Below are positions 16,345 to 25,381 of a stretch of DNA of 64,000 bases, piece after piece. The position numbers and the translations under genes were made by a program. The notes beneath the pieces are model-generated. The model saw nothing but the letters and a program-made list of their open reading frames with translations. It was not told the origin of the DNA and made no database searches. Positions within the stretch are counted from its first letter, which is position 1, and every line of letters starts with the position of its first letter. Source of the DNA: Fulvimarina pelagi HTCC2506 (lineage in GTDB: Bacteria > Pseudomonadota > Alphaproteobacteria > Rhizobiales > Rhizobiaceae); NCBI RefSeq assembly GCF_000153705.1, contig NZ_DS022273.1, positions 25,910 to 89,909 of the forward strand. The letters are read 5' to 3'.

Positions 16345-17145
16345 ATGTCCCGCATCTTCGCCTATGCCCGCGTCTCCACCGTCGAGCAGACCACCGACAA
16401 TCAGCTCGGCGAAATTCGCGCAGCCGGCTTCGAGGTCCAGCCGCGCCGGGTGATCGCGGAGACGGTGTCGGGATCGGTGGCGGCTTCCGAGCGGCCCGGT
16501 TTCTCCAAACTCGTCGACCGGCTGGAGGAGGGCGACATCCTAGTCGTCACCAAGCTCGACCGGCTCGGCCGCAACGCGATGGATGTCAGGAAGACCGTCG
16601 ACGAACTGGCCGAACTCGGCATCAAGGTCCACTGCCTCGCCCTCGGCGGTGTCGACCTCACGAGCCCGGCAGGCCGAATGACCATGGGCGTCATCAACGC
16701 GGTCGCCGAGTTCGAGCGCGATCTTCTCATCGAACGCACCCAGGCCGGACTCGAACGGGCCAAAGCCGAAGGCAAGGTCCTCGGCCGACCGCCGCGTCTG
16801 ACGCCGAGCCAGCAGCAGTCGGTCGTCGCCAAACTTGCTGAAGGCATTTCGATCTCGCGGCTCGCGCGGGACTACGGCGTAAGCCGGCTGACCATCACCC
16901 GCGCGCGTGATAAGTATGAAGAGAACGCCTCCGTGGACGGAGACGGCGTAGGCGGAACCCCGCAAGCCGAGACCGGCACGGACGCGGACGGTGTCGGGCG
17001 AGATGGCGGACATCGGGACGCCGTAGGCGCTTCGGCGTTGCGCGAGCCGACGGAGCCGTCCTTAGCCGGCGAGACGCGAGCCAAGCGGCGCATGAGGCCA
17101 GCGGGGCTGCGACCGAAGGAGGATGCCGATGCCGATCAAGCATGA
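16345..17145 (+). CDS. Serine recombinase (resolvase/invertase family)
   Basis: 266 residues from ATG 16345 ([12 protein letters not shown]). The catalytic domain has the nucleophile Ser in YARVSTVEQ, Arg in [13 protein letters not shown] and the E-helix segment [21 protein letters not shown]; a C-terminal HTH ([20 protein letters not shown]) binds DNA. About 70 extra residues after the HTH are Gly/Asp/Ala-rich without clear domain. The 240 bases upstream (16104-16344) contain an inverted pair TCGAAAC / GTTTCGA that could be part of its site. No transposase accompanies it, so it is more likely a plasmid multimer resolvase or an orphan from a Tn3-type element. Confidence 0.88.
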   Translation: MSRIFAYARVSTVEQTTDNQLGEIRAAGFEVQPRRVIAETVSGSVAASERPGFSKLVDRLEEGDILVVTKLDRLGRNAMDVRKTVDELAELGIKVHCLALGGVDLTSPAGRMTMGVINAVAEFERDLLIERTQAGLERAKAEGKVLGRPPRLTPSQQQSVVAKLAEGISISRLARDYGVSRLTITRARDKYEENASVDGDGVGGTPQAETGTDADGVGRDGGHRDAVGASALREPTEPSLAGETRAKRRMRPAGLRPKEDADADQA

Positions 17146-17566
17146 CCTGCGTGGCTTCTATCCGCTCGATTGGACCGAGCTCTCCCGTTCGGTCCGGTTC
17201 CGCCGCGCCAAGGGCCGCTGCGAGCGTTGCGCCCGGCCTCATGGCGCAACCATCTGCCATCTCGGCGACGGCCGCTGGTTCGACGAGGTAGATGCCTGCT
17301 GGCGCGACGGCAGGGGCCGAAAGCTACGCACCAACCTGCCGGCACCGGACGCCCTGCCGCCGGAGTTCGCGCCGCGCTTCACGAGGGTCTCCCTCGCCTG
17401 CGCCCATCTCGATCATGACGTTTCGAACAACGAGGCGGGAAACCTCGCCGCGCTCTGCCAGCGCTGTCACATGATCCACGACCGGCCCCACCATCTCGCC
17501 CGTCGCCGCATCACCTATCTCATGCGCCGCGCAATCGGGGACCTGTTCTCAGGCCTCTATCGATAG
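17129..17566 (+). CDS. HNH-like zinc protein coupled to the resolvase
   Basis: 145 residues from ATG 17129, preceded by GGAGG; overlaps the recombinase end by 17 bases. Two CxxC knuckles (CERCARP and CQRCHMIHD) bracket the DNA-binding-like core [23 protein letters not shown], which is the HNH pattern (AHLDHD, then N, then H). The catalytic first His is placed as in HNH endonucleases, so a nuclease role is plausible. Pairing with a serine recombinase recurs on plasmids; why is unknown to me. Confidence 0.65.
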   Translation: MPIKHDLRGFYPLDWTELSRSVRFRRAKGRCERCARPHGATICHLGDGRWFDEVDACWRDGRGRKLRTNLPAPDALPPEFAPRFTRVSLACAHLDHDVSNNEAGNLAALCQRCHMIHDRPHHLARRRITYLMRRAIGDLFSGLYR

Positions 17567-17755
17567 CTCTCCTCAGCTATGTGGTGTGCAGACGATCCGA
17601 AGCGGAAAGCATACCGGTCCGTAGCTGCGAGCCATTGAAGGGTTGTCGGGAAGGCTCGACTTTCAGGAGATGTTTTTGATTTTTACGTAGTAAACGCCGT
17701 GCCTTCGTGTGGCTGCTTCTGGCGACCTGCAGAACTCCGAAAAAAGCAGTGCGAA

Positions 17756-17789
17756 ATAACGCGTTGCGTCATATGCTGCGAAGCGTTAT
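17756..17789. promoter_or_regulatory. Inverted repeat upstream of higBA (candidate operator)
   Basis: ATAACGC (17756-17762) and GCGTTAT (17783-17789) form a perfect 7-base dyad 34 bases before the higB start. Placement fits a HigA autoregulation site. The rest of 17567-17822 holds no supported gene. Confidence 0.45.
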
Positions 17790-17822
17790 ATCACCTCAAT
17801 ACATTCTCAGCGTGCCCACCGG

Positions 17823-18104
17823 ATGATCGTCAGTTTCAGAGACAAACAGACCGAGGCGATCGCAAGCGGACGGGCTGGACGTAAGCTGCCCGGCGACATT
17901 CAACGCACAGCGCTGAAGAAGCTGCGACAGCTGGATGCCGCAGCAGGACTGGACGATCTGCGCATTCCTCCCGGCAACCGTCTGGAGGCGCTGCAGGGCA
18001 ACCGTGCCGGCCAGCACAGCGTCCGCATCAACGACCAGTGGCGCATCTGCTTTCGATGGGACGCTGGAAATGCCTACGATGTCGAAATCGTCGATTACCA
18101 CTGA
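17823..18104 (+). CDS. higB: HigB toxin (RelE-superfamily mRNA interferase)
   Basis: 93 residues: MIVSFRDKQTEAIASGRAG, then KLRQLDAAAGLDDLRIPPGN and QHSVRINDQWRICFRWDAG with the conserved Arg of RelE-type nucleases, ending VEIVDYH. Matches the plasmid-maintenance HigB family in length and order. Toxin-first order with higA 16 bases downstream is the normal HigBA arrangement. Confidence 0.93.
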   Translation: MIVSFRDKQTEAIASGRAGRKLPGDIQRTALKKLRQLDAAAGLDDLRIPPGNRLEALQGNRAGQHSVRINDQWRICFRWDAGNAYDVEIVDYH

Positions 18105-18120
18105 CCTTGAGGAGGCAGGC

Positions 18121-18423
18121 ATGAGCGAACAGACTGCCCAGAATTGGCTGCCCAACGTTCACCCGGGCGAGATCCTGCTCGAAGACTATCTAGAGCCCAT
18201 GGGTCTGACCAAGAACGCACTCGCCACTGCAATCGGTGTGCCGGCCACGCGCATTGGTGAGCTGGTCCGCGGTCGCCGTGCAGTCACTGCTGATACCGAC
18301 CTCCGCCTGTCCCGCTACTTTGGCACGTCCGAGGGCTTTTGGCTGCGCCTGCAGAACGCCTACGACCTGATGGAGGCGCGGCGCTCGGGCGACTATCACG
18401 AGATCGAGCCACGGGCGGCGTGA
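18121..18423 (+). CDS. higA: HigA antitoxin (XRE family)
   Basis: 100 residues from ATG 18121, after a GAGGAGG-like site (CTTGAGGAGGCAGGC). The HTH region reads TKNALATAIGVPATRIGELVRG, followed by the LSRYFGTSEGFWLRLQNAYDL signature of HigA. Binds higB product and represses the operon. Confidence 0.93.
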   Translation: MSEQTAQNWLPNVHPGEILLEDYLEPMGLTKNALATAIGVPATRIGELVRGRRAVTADTDLRLSRYFGTSEGFWLRLQNAYDLMEARRSGDYHEIEPRAA

Positions 18424-18470
18424 GACGATCGACGAAACCGAGACCCACCACCAGCTGGAACGGATGTTTG

Positions 18471-18790
18471 TGGGCGTGCGACATCCAAGGCTTCCTTGAG
18501 GATCTCGTTCTCTATGGTCTTGCAACCGAGAAGCCGTTCGAGATCGCGAAAGCGCTTCTGCAGATCTCGGACGCTGAACGTTCCAATGACGTCCTCGTCC
18601 ACCTGAACTGCAGCATGGCGGCCTTCCAGCATCCGACGCTTCCGGGCAAAGAGCTGTGAGGGAGAATTCTCGGCCTGGCGAGCGACGAAGAAAACACCCA
18701 TCCCGGGCTGCCTCGCCTCCTCCACGAAGCGCGCCTTCTCGTCCACGGAGCAACGGCACTGATGTTGCACCGAAGTGATGACTTCGACCC
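18471..18790 (-). pseudogene. IS3-family transposase OrfA remnant
   Basis: About 105 residues similar to IS3-type OrfA: VEVITSVQ at the start (the initiator codon has become TGG), CSVDEKARFVEEARQPGM, SPSQLFARKRRMLEG, and the leucine-zipper end DLQKRFRDLERLLGCKTIEN, EILKEALDVARP. OrfB (the DDE part) is absent, and the frame continues into unrelated sequence, so the element is dead. Flanking 18791-19005 holds no supported gene. Confidence 0.7.
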
Positions 18791-19005
18791 ATGAAAACGA
18801 GCCGTCCGAAGCTTTTGACGTAGTCGTACTTAAAGGCGGATGCCTATGCCTTATCGGCTATGCCGACTGTCCGGTTGGAAAGGGGTGCAGTCCGAGTGCG
18901 CCGCTGACTTTCAGGACCTTGGACACGGAACGAACCCGCAGATATCTTGCGCGGCACCGATCACGACGCTAAATTGCGTCAAGAATGATGGCTTTGAGGG
19001 GTGAG

Positions 19006-19356
19006 ATGAATCTCCAGACTGTTGCAGAAAACGGAATATTTGCACCTCGAAGAATTGCGGAAGCGCTGCGGACGACCAACGACGAAATCGCTCGCACCGC
19101 TGGTCTCGGTCGCGACGCCGTTCAGCGAAAGACGCGGATCGGCTCCGACCGGACCCAACGCCGGCTTCGGGAGATGATCGAAGTCCTGAACAAGGTCGAG
19201 CCGCGGTTCGGTTCAGCGCTGATCGCCTATGCCTGGTACCGGTCCGAGCCGCTTGCCGGTTTCGATGGGCAAACCGCCATGCAACTCGTCCAGGACGGAC
19301 GGGCTGGCGATGTTCTGGATTATGTCGACGCCGTTGACGCCGGCGTTTTCGCCTGA
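19006..19356 (+). CDS. Antitoxin of the Xre/MbcA/ParS family
   Basis: 116 residues from ATG 19006 (GAGGGGTGAG upstream); ATG 18985 is an alternative. A helix-turn-helix N-terminal part (RRIAEALRTTNDEIARTAGL) and a C-terminal MbcA/ParS domain (EPRFGSALIAYAWYRSEPLA, then GFDGQTAMQLVQDGRAGDVLDYVD). This is the antitoxin type paired with RES toxins. Confidence 0.88.
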   Translation: MNLQTVAENGIFAPRRIAEALRTTNDEIARTAGLGRDAVQRKTRIGSDRTQRRLREMIEVLNKVEPRFGSALIAYAWYRSEPLAGFDGQTAMQLVQDGRAGDVLDYVDAVDAGVFA

Positions 19357-19405
19357 TGCCGGTCGCAATGCCCCACATTGCCGTGGACCCCTCGAAGGGT
19401 AGGAT

Positions 19406-19915
19406 GTGCTGAAAGAAGCCCGTTACGATGGCCTTCTTTATCGCGCGCTCAATCCGGTCTACGCCCGCGAGCCGCTTTCCGGCCGTGGCGCGGCGATCCA
19501 TGGCGGCCGCTTCAACGCCCGAGGTCGCGAGGCACTCTATCTCTCGCTCTCACCTGACGTCGCCTTGCGCGAAGCCAATCAGGTCGGAACGCTTCAGCCG
19601 ACGACGTTGGTCGCTTATCGCGCGAATCTACGCCTTGTATTTGACTCGCACGATCGGCAGACTCTTGCCGGCTACGGAATGAGCGCGGACGACCTTGTCG
19701 CCCCGGACTGGCGGGATCGGATGCTGAAGCGCCTTCACGTCCCCACGCAGGATTTCGCCGAACGGCTTTTGGTTGATGGTTTTGCCGGCCTGCTCGTCCG
19801 CAGTTTTGCCCGGGGAGCGTCCCCGACCGCGCTCAATCTTGTTCTTTGGCGCTGGAACACAGGCGCGGACGATCGGCTTGAAGTCGTCGACGATGAAAAA
19901 CGAATCTCTCACTGA
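19406..19915 (+). CDS. RES-domain toxin (NAD+-consuming)
   Basis: 169 residues starting at GTG 19406 with a GGGTAGGA site. RES domain: LYRALNPVYAREPLSGRGA with the conserved Arg, GGRFNARGREALYLSLSPDVALREANQ with the Glu, and DGFAGLLVRSFARG with the Ser. RES toxins deplete or phosphorylyse NAD+. A 49-base gap to the antitoxin contains no other gene. Confidence 0.9.
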   Translation: MLKEARYDGLLYRALNPVYAREPLSGRGAAIHGGRFNARGREALYLSLSPDVALREANQVGTLQPTTLVAYRANLRLVFDSHDRQTLAGYGMSADDLVAPDWRDRMLKRLHVPTQDFAERLLVDGFAGLLVRSFARGASPTALNLVLWRWNTGADDRLEVVDDEKRISH

Positions 19916-20139
19916 TTCACAATTTTCTAAAAAAAGCGCTCAAGAGAGACCCTGAACGCGCCTGACTCTCGTTGAAGGAGAGAGGCCGGCCAGTCGAACC
20001 CGACCGGCTTTCACCGATCGACATTCCGAAGAACGCGCCTCAATCGATATCGTCTCAAGTAGTATTTCTAGGTCGATCGAAACCAGAGCATCGTTGATAA
20101 GCCGCCTTCCCAGATACCGCTCATTTCTGTTTTTCGCAT

Positions 20140-20736
20140 TCAATAATCAATCGTCTCGAAATCACGCCGGCCCTCGATGTCCCGCCATTCGATAACGACG
20201 GCGCGCTCGTAGATGCTGGGGCAGTCCTCGTCGCCGAAGAGGCGAGCGGGTGGATAGGACGTTGGTAGGCTCGTGGCACCCGTTGGAACCCAACGGTATT
20301 CGCCGTCGATATCGTAGAAACCGGTTCGGATGGACGAGAAGCGCCGGCAGATCGGCTCACCGTCCTGGTCCAGCATGTCGGTCTCGTACTGCACGAGCCG
20401 CTGAATGTCACTGACGCGGATCGAACGGATGGCGTCGAACGCGGGTGATCCGAAATCCACTCCAACTTCGCCACCACCTGACGACGGCATGCCCGAAAGT
20501 CCTGTGTCCATCGGACACCGCCATATCTGCACCGGGGGTTCGATCGGCGTTGGCGTGATCCTACGGATAACCTCGGCTTCTGCTCCGCTGCACTCGGCCG
20601 AGGCCGGCCATCCGCCGGAAAGGCAGAGCAGGATCGCGCAGTCGATCGGATAAGCTTTGGTTTGAGCTGCCGTTGCGCCGATCACTGTGGCAGCTGCAAG
20701 TAAGACGGCGGTAGCCGCCTTGGCCGTAGAAATCAT
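20140..20736 (-). CDS. Conserved exported protein of conjugative plasmids, function unknown
   Basis: 198 residues from ATG 20736 (MISTAKAATAVLLAAAT), with a signal peptide ending AAQTKAYP. Cys-containing mature start AYPIDCAILLCLSGGWPASAEC, then RRITPTPIEPPVQIWRCPM. I recall this opening from uncharacterised proteins encoded near virB loci on rhizobial plasmids. Opposite strand to the virB operon. Function unknown; the paired Cys suggest disulfides in the periplasm. Confidence 0.6.
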   Translation of the reverse strand: MISTAKAATAVLLAAATVIGATAAQTKAYPIDCAILLCLSGGWPASAECSGAEAEVIRRITPTPIEPPVQIWRCPMDTGLSGMPSSGGGEVGVDFGSPAFDAIRSIRVSDIQRLVQYETDMLDQDGEPICRRFSSIRTGFYDIDGEYRWVPTGATSLPTSYPPARLFGDEDCPSIYERAVVIEWRDIEGRRDFETIDY

Positions 20737-20888
20737 GGTCTCTCCCGAACGGCGTGAAGGCTCGCAGACAATATACGTTTTTTGCTCTGGCTCAACACCC
20801 TCCGTCGCCGCAACACGGTCGCAACATCGAGTGATGCTACGCCGTGACGTTTGGTCGATCTGATTCACCGCCTTCCGGTCCTGTCTCA

Positions 20889-21172
20889 TTATTCGATGAG
20901 ATCGAGGAACCGCCGATAGTCATTGGTGACTTCTTTCGACACCTCGATGGCACGGCGCCGTTCGTCGTCGAGACACGCGATATAAATCGAGATCTTTGTC
21001 AGGTAGGTCTCGAAGTCTTTCCGAGAAGAACTTCATATTGTTGGACGGCTTGTCGTTCAGCCGGCACGAATGGCTTTTCCGGCGGAACGCACTCACACCC
21101 CATCGCGGCACTCCAGCCGTAAGCGACAAATACAATCGTAAAAGTAAAAGCGTTGCACGTGCGCAACGGCAT
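20889..21172 (-). pseudogene. Frameshifted small exported protein next to the virB operon
   Basis: First part from ATG 21172: signal peptide (TCNAFTFTIVFVAYGWSAAMG), then CECVPPEKPFVPAERQAVQQ and a stop at 20999. The second part, in another frame from about 21017, reads DFETYLTKISIYIACLDDER then RRAIEVSKEVTNDYRRFLDL and a stop at 20889. Joined, they make a ~94-residue exported protein with a helical C-terminus, the pattern of small hypotheticals beside conjugation genes. The combined length is 3n+2, so a base was gained or lost near 21015. Confidence 0.55.
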
Positions 21173-21369
21173 GGAGCGCGATCCCCTCAAATTCAGGCAT
21201 TCAGGCGGTTCACGTAACGCAGGGTGAAAGGCTAGGTTAGCACCATCGACGGCTCGAAAGGCTCACTCGAGCCCTTGCCGACGTAATACGTATTTTGTAG
21301 CGGGTCCGCGTCTTGTCCAGGTGTGTCCCGTTCGGTCCAACGAACCGAAGAGGAAAGCGTCAGGTCGTG

Positions 21370-21726
21370 ATGTTCGAGCGAGCCCCCAATGTCGTTGTCG
21401 AGGATGCCTTCCGATCTCTCATCAAGCGCGGATACCGCGCCGAGGTCGTCTGCGAGGAAAGCGCCGTCCGGAAAAACCACACCTGGTCCGGCGTTTGGTT
21501 CGTGCGCGTGGTCTCCGAGGAGACCGGAGAAGAATTCGTTCTCGTCACCGAGCGCGGCAAGAACGCGATCGGTCCAAAGCTTCAGCCGCGCCTGTTCAAG
21601 ACGATGCTCGGGCTTTGCAGCCTTCTCTACGATGCCGGGCATCGGTTCTGCGATATCCCGTTCAACGCAGGGACGCGGGCGCTTCAGCGCAAAGTTCCGC
21701 CCGCTTCCGACGATAACGCGGACTGA
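21370..21726 (+). CDS. Conserved hypothetical protein at the head of the virB operon
   Basis: 118 residues from ATG 21370. No family recognised. Alpha/beta-looking, with VVVEDAFRSLIKRGYRAEVV, HTWSGVWFVRVVSEETGEEF, GLCSLLYDAGHRFCDIPFNAG. No signal peptide, so cytoplasmic. It overlaps the next gene by about 14 bases, and is the first ORF on this strand of the secretion operon; a regulatory or entry role is possible. Confidence 0.55.
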   Translation: MFERAPNVVVEDAFRSLIKRGYRAEVVCEESAVRKNHTWSGVWFVRVVSEETGEEFVLVTERGKNAIGPKLQPRLFKTMLGLCSLLYDAGHRFCDIPFNAGTRALQRKVPPASDDNAD

Positions 21727-22447
21727 CTCGGTTCTCAGAGCAGCGTTCGCTGTCGCATTCCTCCTTCCGAACCCCACATTTGCCGAAGGCATGGTGTTTT
21801 CCATGCGTGGCGATGGCGCGCTGCAGGCGCAGACCCATCAGGCCGCGTTTTCAAAGACCTATGGCGATGCCAGTCGCGAGGGTCGAACGGAACTGTTCAT
21901 CTTCGGTGTGAGCGACGGAGACGACGGCGTCGATGGCGGCTCCAAAAAGGAGCCCGCGAACCCGTCTCCCGACAAGCCGGGTTCGGTTCGCGCGAGCGTT
22001 GCCATCGCATCCACACCGCCTCCAGCCATTCTCGCCGCGATCGACGACACCGCAATCCGCTACGGCTCGCATCCTGCGGTTCGAAGCGCAGGCCTGACGG
22101 TCTCTGACTGGCGAAATTTCTTTCGCGCCAATATCGAGATCGAGAGCGCTTACGATCCTGCTGCGAAGAGTCCCGTCGGCGCGCTCGGCCTCGGCCAGTT
22201 GATGCCGGATACAGCCGCCGATCTCGGCGTTGATCCCTCCGATGTCGCGCAGAACCTCGACGGCTCGGCCCGTTACCTCCTCGCTATGTTGGACCGCTTC
22301 GGCGACGAGAGGCTAGCGCTTGCCGCCTACAATGCCGGGCCCGAAGCGGTCGCGCGCCATGACGGCATTCCTCCTTTTAAAGAAACCAAAAACCACGTCG
22401 ACCGCGTCCTGGCGGTCGCCGAACGCTTAGATGGAGAAACCCGATGA
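21713..22447 (+). CDS. virB1: VirB1-type lytic transglycosylase
   Basis: Up to 244 residues. The SLT domain lies in the C-terminal half: catalytic Glu in ANIEIESAYDPAAKSPVGA, then LGLGQLMPDTAADLGV and LALAAYNAGPEAV. A signal-peptide-like stretch (VLRAAFAVAFLLPNPTFAEG) precedes it, but there is no ATG, GTG or TTG before it: the frame upstream offers only ATA at 21713, next to the stop of the preceding gene. The first ordinary start is ATG 21791, which loses the signal. Role: local opening of peptidoglycan for the secretion channel. Confidence 0.8.
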   Translation: MTRTDSVLRAAFAVAFLLPNPTFAEGMVFSMRGDGALQAQTHQAAFSKTYGDASREGRTELFIFGVSDGDDGVDGGSKKEPANPSPDKPGSVRASVAIASTPPPAILAAIDDTAIRYGSHPAVRSAGLTVSDWRNFFRANIEIESAYDPAAKSPVGALGLGQLMPDTAADLGVDPSDVAQNLDGSARYLLAMLDRFGDERLALAAYNAGPEAVARHDGIPPFKETKNHVDRVLAVAERLDGETR

Positions 22448-22737
22448 AGTCTCGCTTCTACACCCTACTGCCCGTCTTCGCGATGACGCTCCTTGCGAGC
22501 GAGCCGGCTCTTGCCCAAGCGCTCGATCTCTCGCCGGTCCAGGCGCTGCTTCAGGGTCTCATCGACATCATCACCGGACCGCTCGGTATTGCCATCGGCA
22601 CGCTGGCGCTGATCGGAGTCTTCCTGTCTTGGCTCTTCGGCATCGTCGACTTTCGCCAAGCCATGTGGACGATCGTCGGGATCGCGGGCGTAGCCGCAGC
22701 GCCCACAATCGTCGGCTCGATCTGGTCGACGACGTAA
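22444..22737 (+). CDS. virB2: VirB2 major pilin
   Basis: 97 residues, ATGA overlap with virB1. A long signal peptide ends at EPALAQA; the mature ~70-residue pilin has two hydrophobic helices (LLQGLIDIITGPLGIAIGTL and WTIVGIAGVAAAPTIVGSIW) joined by a short loop. Normal size for VirB2/TrbC pilins. Subunit of the conjugative pilus. Confidence 0.9.
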   Translation: MKSRFYTLLPVFAMTLLASEPALAQALDLSPVQALLQGLIDIITGPLGIAIGTLALIGVFLSWLFGIVDFRQAMWTIVGIAGVAAAPTIVGSIWSTT

Positions 22738-22755
22738 ACGGCGGCACTCGGCATC

Positions 22756-23034
22756 ATGGCAGAACAATCGCCCGTCTATCTCGGTCTCGTACGGCCCGCC
22801 AAACTTCTCGGTCTTCCGATGATGTACGCCATGGTCTGGCTGTTCGCGTCCGTGCTTCTGTTCCTTTGGATCCAGAGCTGGATCGTCCTCGCCCTCTCCG
22901 CGCTCGCCTACCCGGCGATCTGGAAGGCGGCGGATTGGGACCCGCATTTTCTTGATGTTGTCGCCGTCAGCCTGCAGGAGACGCGGCCGACGCCCAACAG
23001 GTCACGCCATGGGGGCGACAGCTATGCTCCATGA
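22756..23034 (+). CDS. virB3: VirB3 inner-membrane protein
   Basis: 92 residues. Opens with PVYLGLVRPAKLLGLP, the VirB3 hallmark, then one hydrophobic stretch of two helices (MVWLFASVLLFLWIQSWIVL), then KAADWDPHFLDV. Overlaps virB4 by 11 bases. Works with VirB4 in pilus assembly. Confidence 0.92.
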   Translation: MAEQSPVYLGLVRPAKLLGLPMMYAMVWLFASVLLFLWIQSWIVLALSALAYPAIWKAADWDPHFLDVVAVSLQETRPTPNRSRHGGDSYAP

Positions 23035-25381
23035 TGTGTCTCTGCCGCATGAACTCCTGCCGACGTGGGCCGCGAAAGAGACCGAGCTCGCTTCGCTTCT
23101 GCCTTATGTCTCATTCGTCGACGACGTCACGATCCGAACGCGCGGCAACGAGCTCTTCCAGTCGATCCGATTGTCCGGCCTCGACAGTCATACGACGGAC
23201 AACGCCGTCCTCGACAAGACGCGGGCGCTGTTCGCCCGGATCGTCGCACAGTGCGGCTCGGATTTCTCATTCACCGTCCACAAGGTTTCGAAGCGAGTCG
23301 ACCACGGCCTCCCCGCAATCGAAAGCGACAGTTTCGCATCCGCGGTCGATCATCGGTGGCGCGCTTACCTTGACGGATCAGGCCTCCGCGAAAAGACCCT
23401 GACGCTCACCGTCATCAAACGCCCAACGCTCGGCTCGAAGCTGCCCTTCCGGCGGTCGAAGTCGGTGGACCGGCTTCGCGGCGAGACGCAGAAGTCGCTC
23501 CGCCGGCTGAACGAGGTCGCCGACTTCATCCTCTCGACCTTCGCCGCCATGGAGCCGCGCCGCTTGTCTGCCGCAAGCGGTGAATTGCTTGGCTTTCTCG
23601 GGGCGCTCAACACCGGACGTGAGACGCCGCTCTATCGCGGTTCGTCCTACGGTTACATCGCCCAGGACGTTGCGAATACGCGCGTCACGTTCAAAGGATC
23701 GACCTTCGCGCTTTCCGAAGGTGTCGTCGGCAACCGTGTCGGCGCGTCCTACGCCATCAAAAGCTATCCCCATGCCTCGACCGCGACGATGTTCGACGAA
23801 CTCGACCTACCCGTCGACATGGTTGTCACCCACTCCTTCACCGGCATCAATTCGAACCTCATGGCCGGACGAATTTACCGCGAGATGCGCATGCGGCGCG
23901 CGGCCGACGACGGCGCGATCTCGCTGCTCGAAGAAATGCCCGCCGCGCTCGACGAGCTTGAAACCGGACGGCTCAGCTTCGGCGAGCATCATATGACGGC
24001 GACGGTGTTCGCCGAGAGCGAGGCCGAACTCGAGGCGATCGGCGCGGAAATCCGCAATATCGGATCGACGCAAGGCGTGAGGCTGATCAACGAGAGCCTC
24101 GCCGCCAAGACCCACTTCTTCGCCCAGCATCCGGGCAACGCCGCCAAGCGCAGCCGAAAGGCCGCGATCACCAACCGAAACTTTGCCGATTTCGCCGCCT
24201 TTCATCGAACACAGATGGGTAAGCCTGGCGCGGAGACGCCATGGGGCGCGCCGGTGACGATGCTTCCGACGGTCGGTCGTGGCGGTTTCCGGTTCAACTT
24301 CCACGAACGGGGCACTCCCGACGCTGAGCCCACCGGCGGTCATACGCTGATCCTTGGGCGTCCCGGCTCCGGCAAGTCTGTGCTTGCGGCGTTCCTGATG
24401 ACGCAAGCGAAGCGGTTGGGTGCCCGGCTCTTCGTGTTCGACTATCGCCGCGGCATGGAGATGGCGGTCCGGGCGAATCGTGGCCGGTACGCCGCGATCA
24501 ATGCCTCCGAGCCGACTGGTCTCAATCCACTTCGAACTGAGATCGACGCCCGCGGTCAGGCCTGGCTCGCCGACTGGCTCGCGGCTCTCGTGCATCGGCC
24601 CGACAAACCCCTCTCGCCGGTTCAGATCAATCGCATCCAGGAGGTCGTCCGGCAGAACGCCGAGGCGGATGAGGCTCTGCAGAATTGGGACGATCTCGCC
24701 TCGCTCTTCGTGTCGGCCGACGACGACGGCGACATTCATGAGCGCCTCCGCGAATGGACGCGCGACGGCCGCTATGGCTGGATCTTCGGCCAGAGCCTCG
24801 ACGACACGTTTTCACTCGAGGGCGACACGGTCGGCTTCGATCTCACCGACATTCTCGACAGCGAGAGCGAGAAGGAGCGGATGGCCGTCCTTTCCTATCT
24901 CTTCCGGCGCGTCGAACGGGTGATCGAAGATCGTAAACGCACGATCATCGTCATCGACGAGGCGTGGAAGGCGCTCGACAACGGCTACTTCGCCGAACGC
25001 CTGAGCAACTGGCTGGTGACGGCGCGCAAGCAGAACGCCGTCGTCGTCATGATGACCCAGTACGCCAGCCAGCTCGAACGCACCCGCACCGGCAAGACGA
25101 TCGTTGAGGCCGTCCCGACACAGATCCTTCTCCCGAACATCCGTGCCAAGGCGGACGACTACGCCATGCTCGGGCTTCAGGAGAAGGAGCTCGACGTCCT
25201 TCTCAATTCGGGAAGCCATTCACGGCTCGCTCTCATCCGAGACGACCAGGGTTCGGTCGTCGTCGACGCGGACCTCAGCGCCCTCGGTCCCCTCCTCACC
25301 ATTCTCGGTGGCATGGAAAAGGGGGAGGAACTCGCCGGCGCCGACTATCGCGACCGCGCCGACTTCTGGAGGCTGCCATGA
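23024..25381 (+). CDS. virB4: VirB4 secretion ATPase
   Basis: 785 residues from ATG 23024 (MLHDVSLPHELLPTWAAKE), with GGGGG eight bases upstream. N-terminal CagE/TrbE/VirB domain, then the RecA-like ATPase: Walker A GRPGSGKS near residue 445, Walker B IIVIDEAWKAL near residue 640, and VVMMTQYASQLE motif. VirB4 powers pilus biogenesis and is the largest T4SS ATPase. ATGA overlap with the VirB7-like gene. Confidence 0.96.
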   Translation: MLHDVSLPHELLPTWAAKETELASLLPYVSFVDDVTIRTRGNELFQSIRLSGLDSHTTDNAVLDKTRALFARIVAQCGSDFSFTVHKVSKRVDHGLPAIESDSFASAVDHRWRAYLDGSGLREKTLTLTVIKRPTLGSKLPFRRSKSVDRLRGETQKSLRRLNEVADFILSTFAAMEPRRLSAASGELLGFLGALNTGRETPLYRGSSYGYIAQDVANTRVTFKGSTFALSEGVVGNRVGASYAIKSYPHASTATMFDELDLPVDMVVTHSFTGINSNLMAGRIYREMRMRRAADDGAISLLEEMPAALDELETGRLSFGEHHMTATVFAESEAELEAIGAEIRNIGSTQGVRLINESLAAKTHFFAQHPGNAAKRSRKAAITNRNFADFAAFHRTQMGKPGAETPWGAPVTMLPTVGRGGFRFNFHERGTPDAEPTGGHTLILGRPGSGKSVLAAFLMTQAKRLGARLFVFDYRRGMEMAVRANRGRYAAINASEPTGLNPLRTEIDARGQAWLADWLAALVHRPDKPLSPVQINRIQEVVRQNAEADEALQNWDDLASLFVSADDDGDIHERLREWTRDGRYGWIFGQSLDDTFSLEGDTVGFDLTDILDSESEKERMAVLSYLFRRVERVIEDRKRTIIVIDEAWKALDNGYFAERLSNWLVTARKQNAVVVMMTQYASQLERTRTGKTIVEAVPTQILLPNIRAKADDYAMLGLQEKELDVLLNSGSHSRLALIRDDQGSVVVDADLSALGPLLTILGGMEKGEELAGADYRDRADFWRLP

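Noticed and set aside
18775..18972. 65-residue rightward ORF with several Cys
   Set aside because: No ribosome site, overlaps the IS remnant, no family features.
19940..20143. 67-residue leftward ORF
   Set aside because: TTG start, Arg-rich composition, no features beyond open frame.
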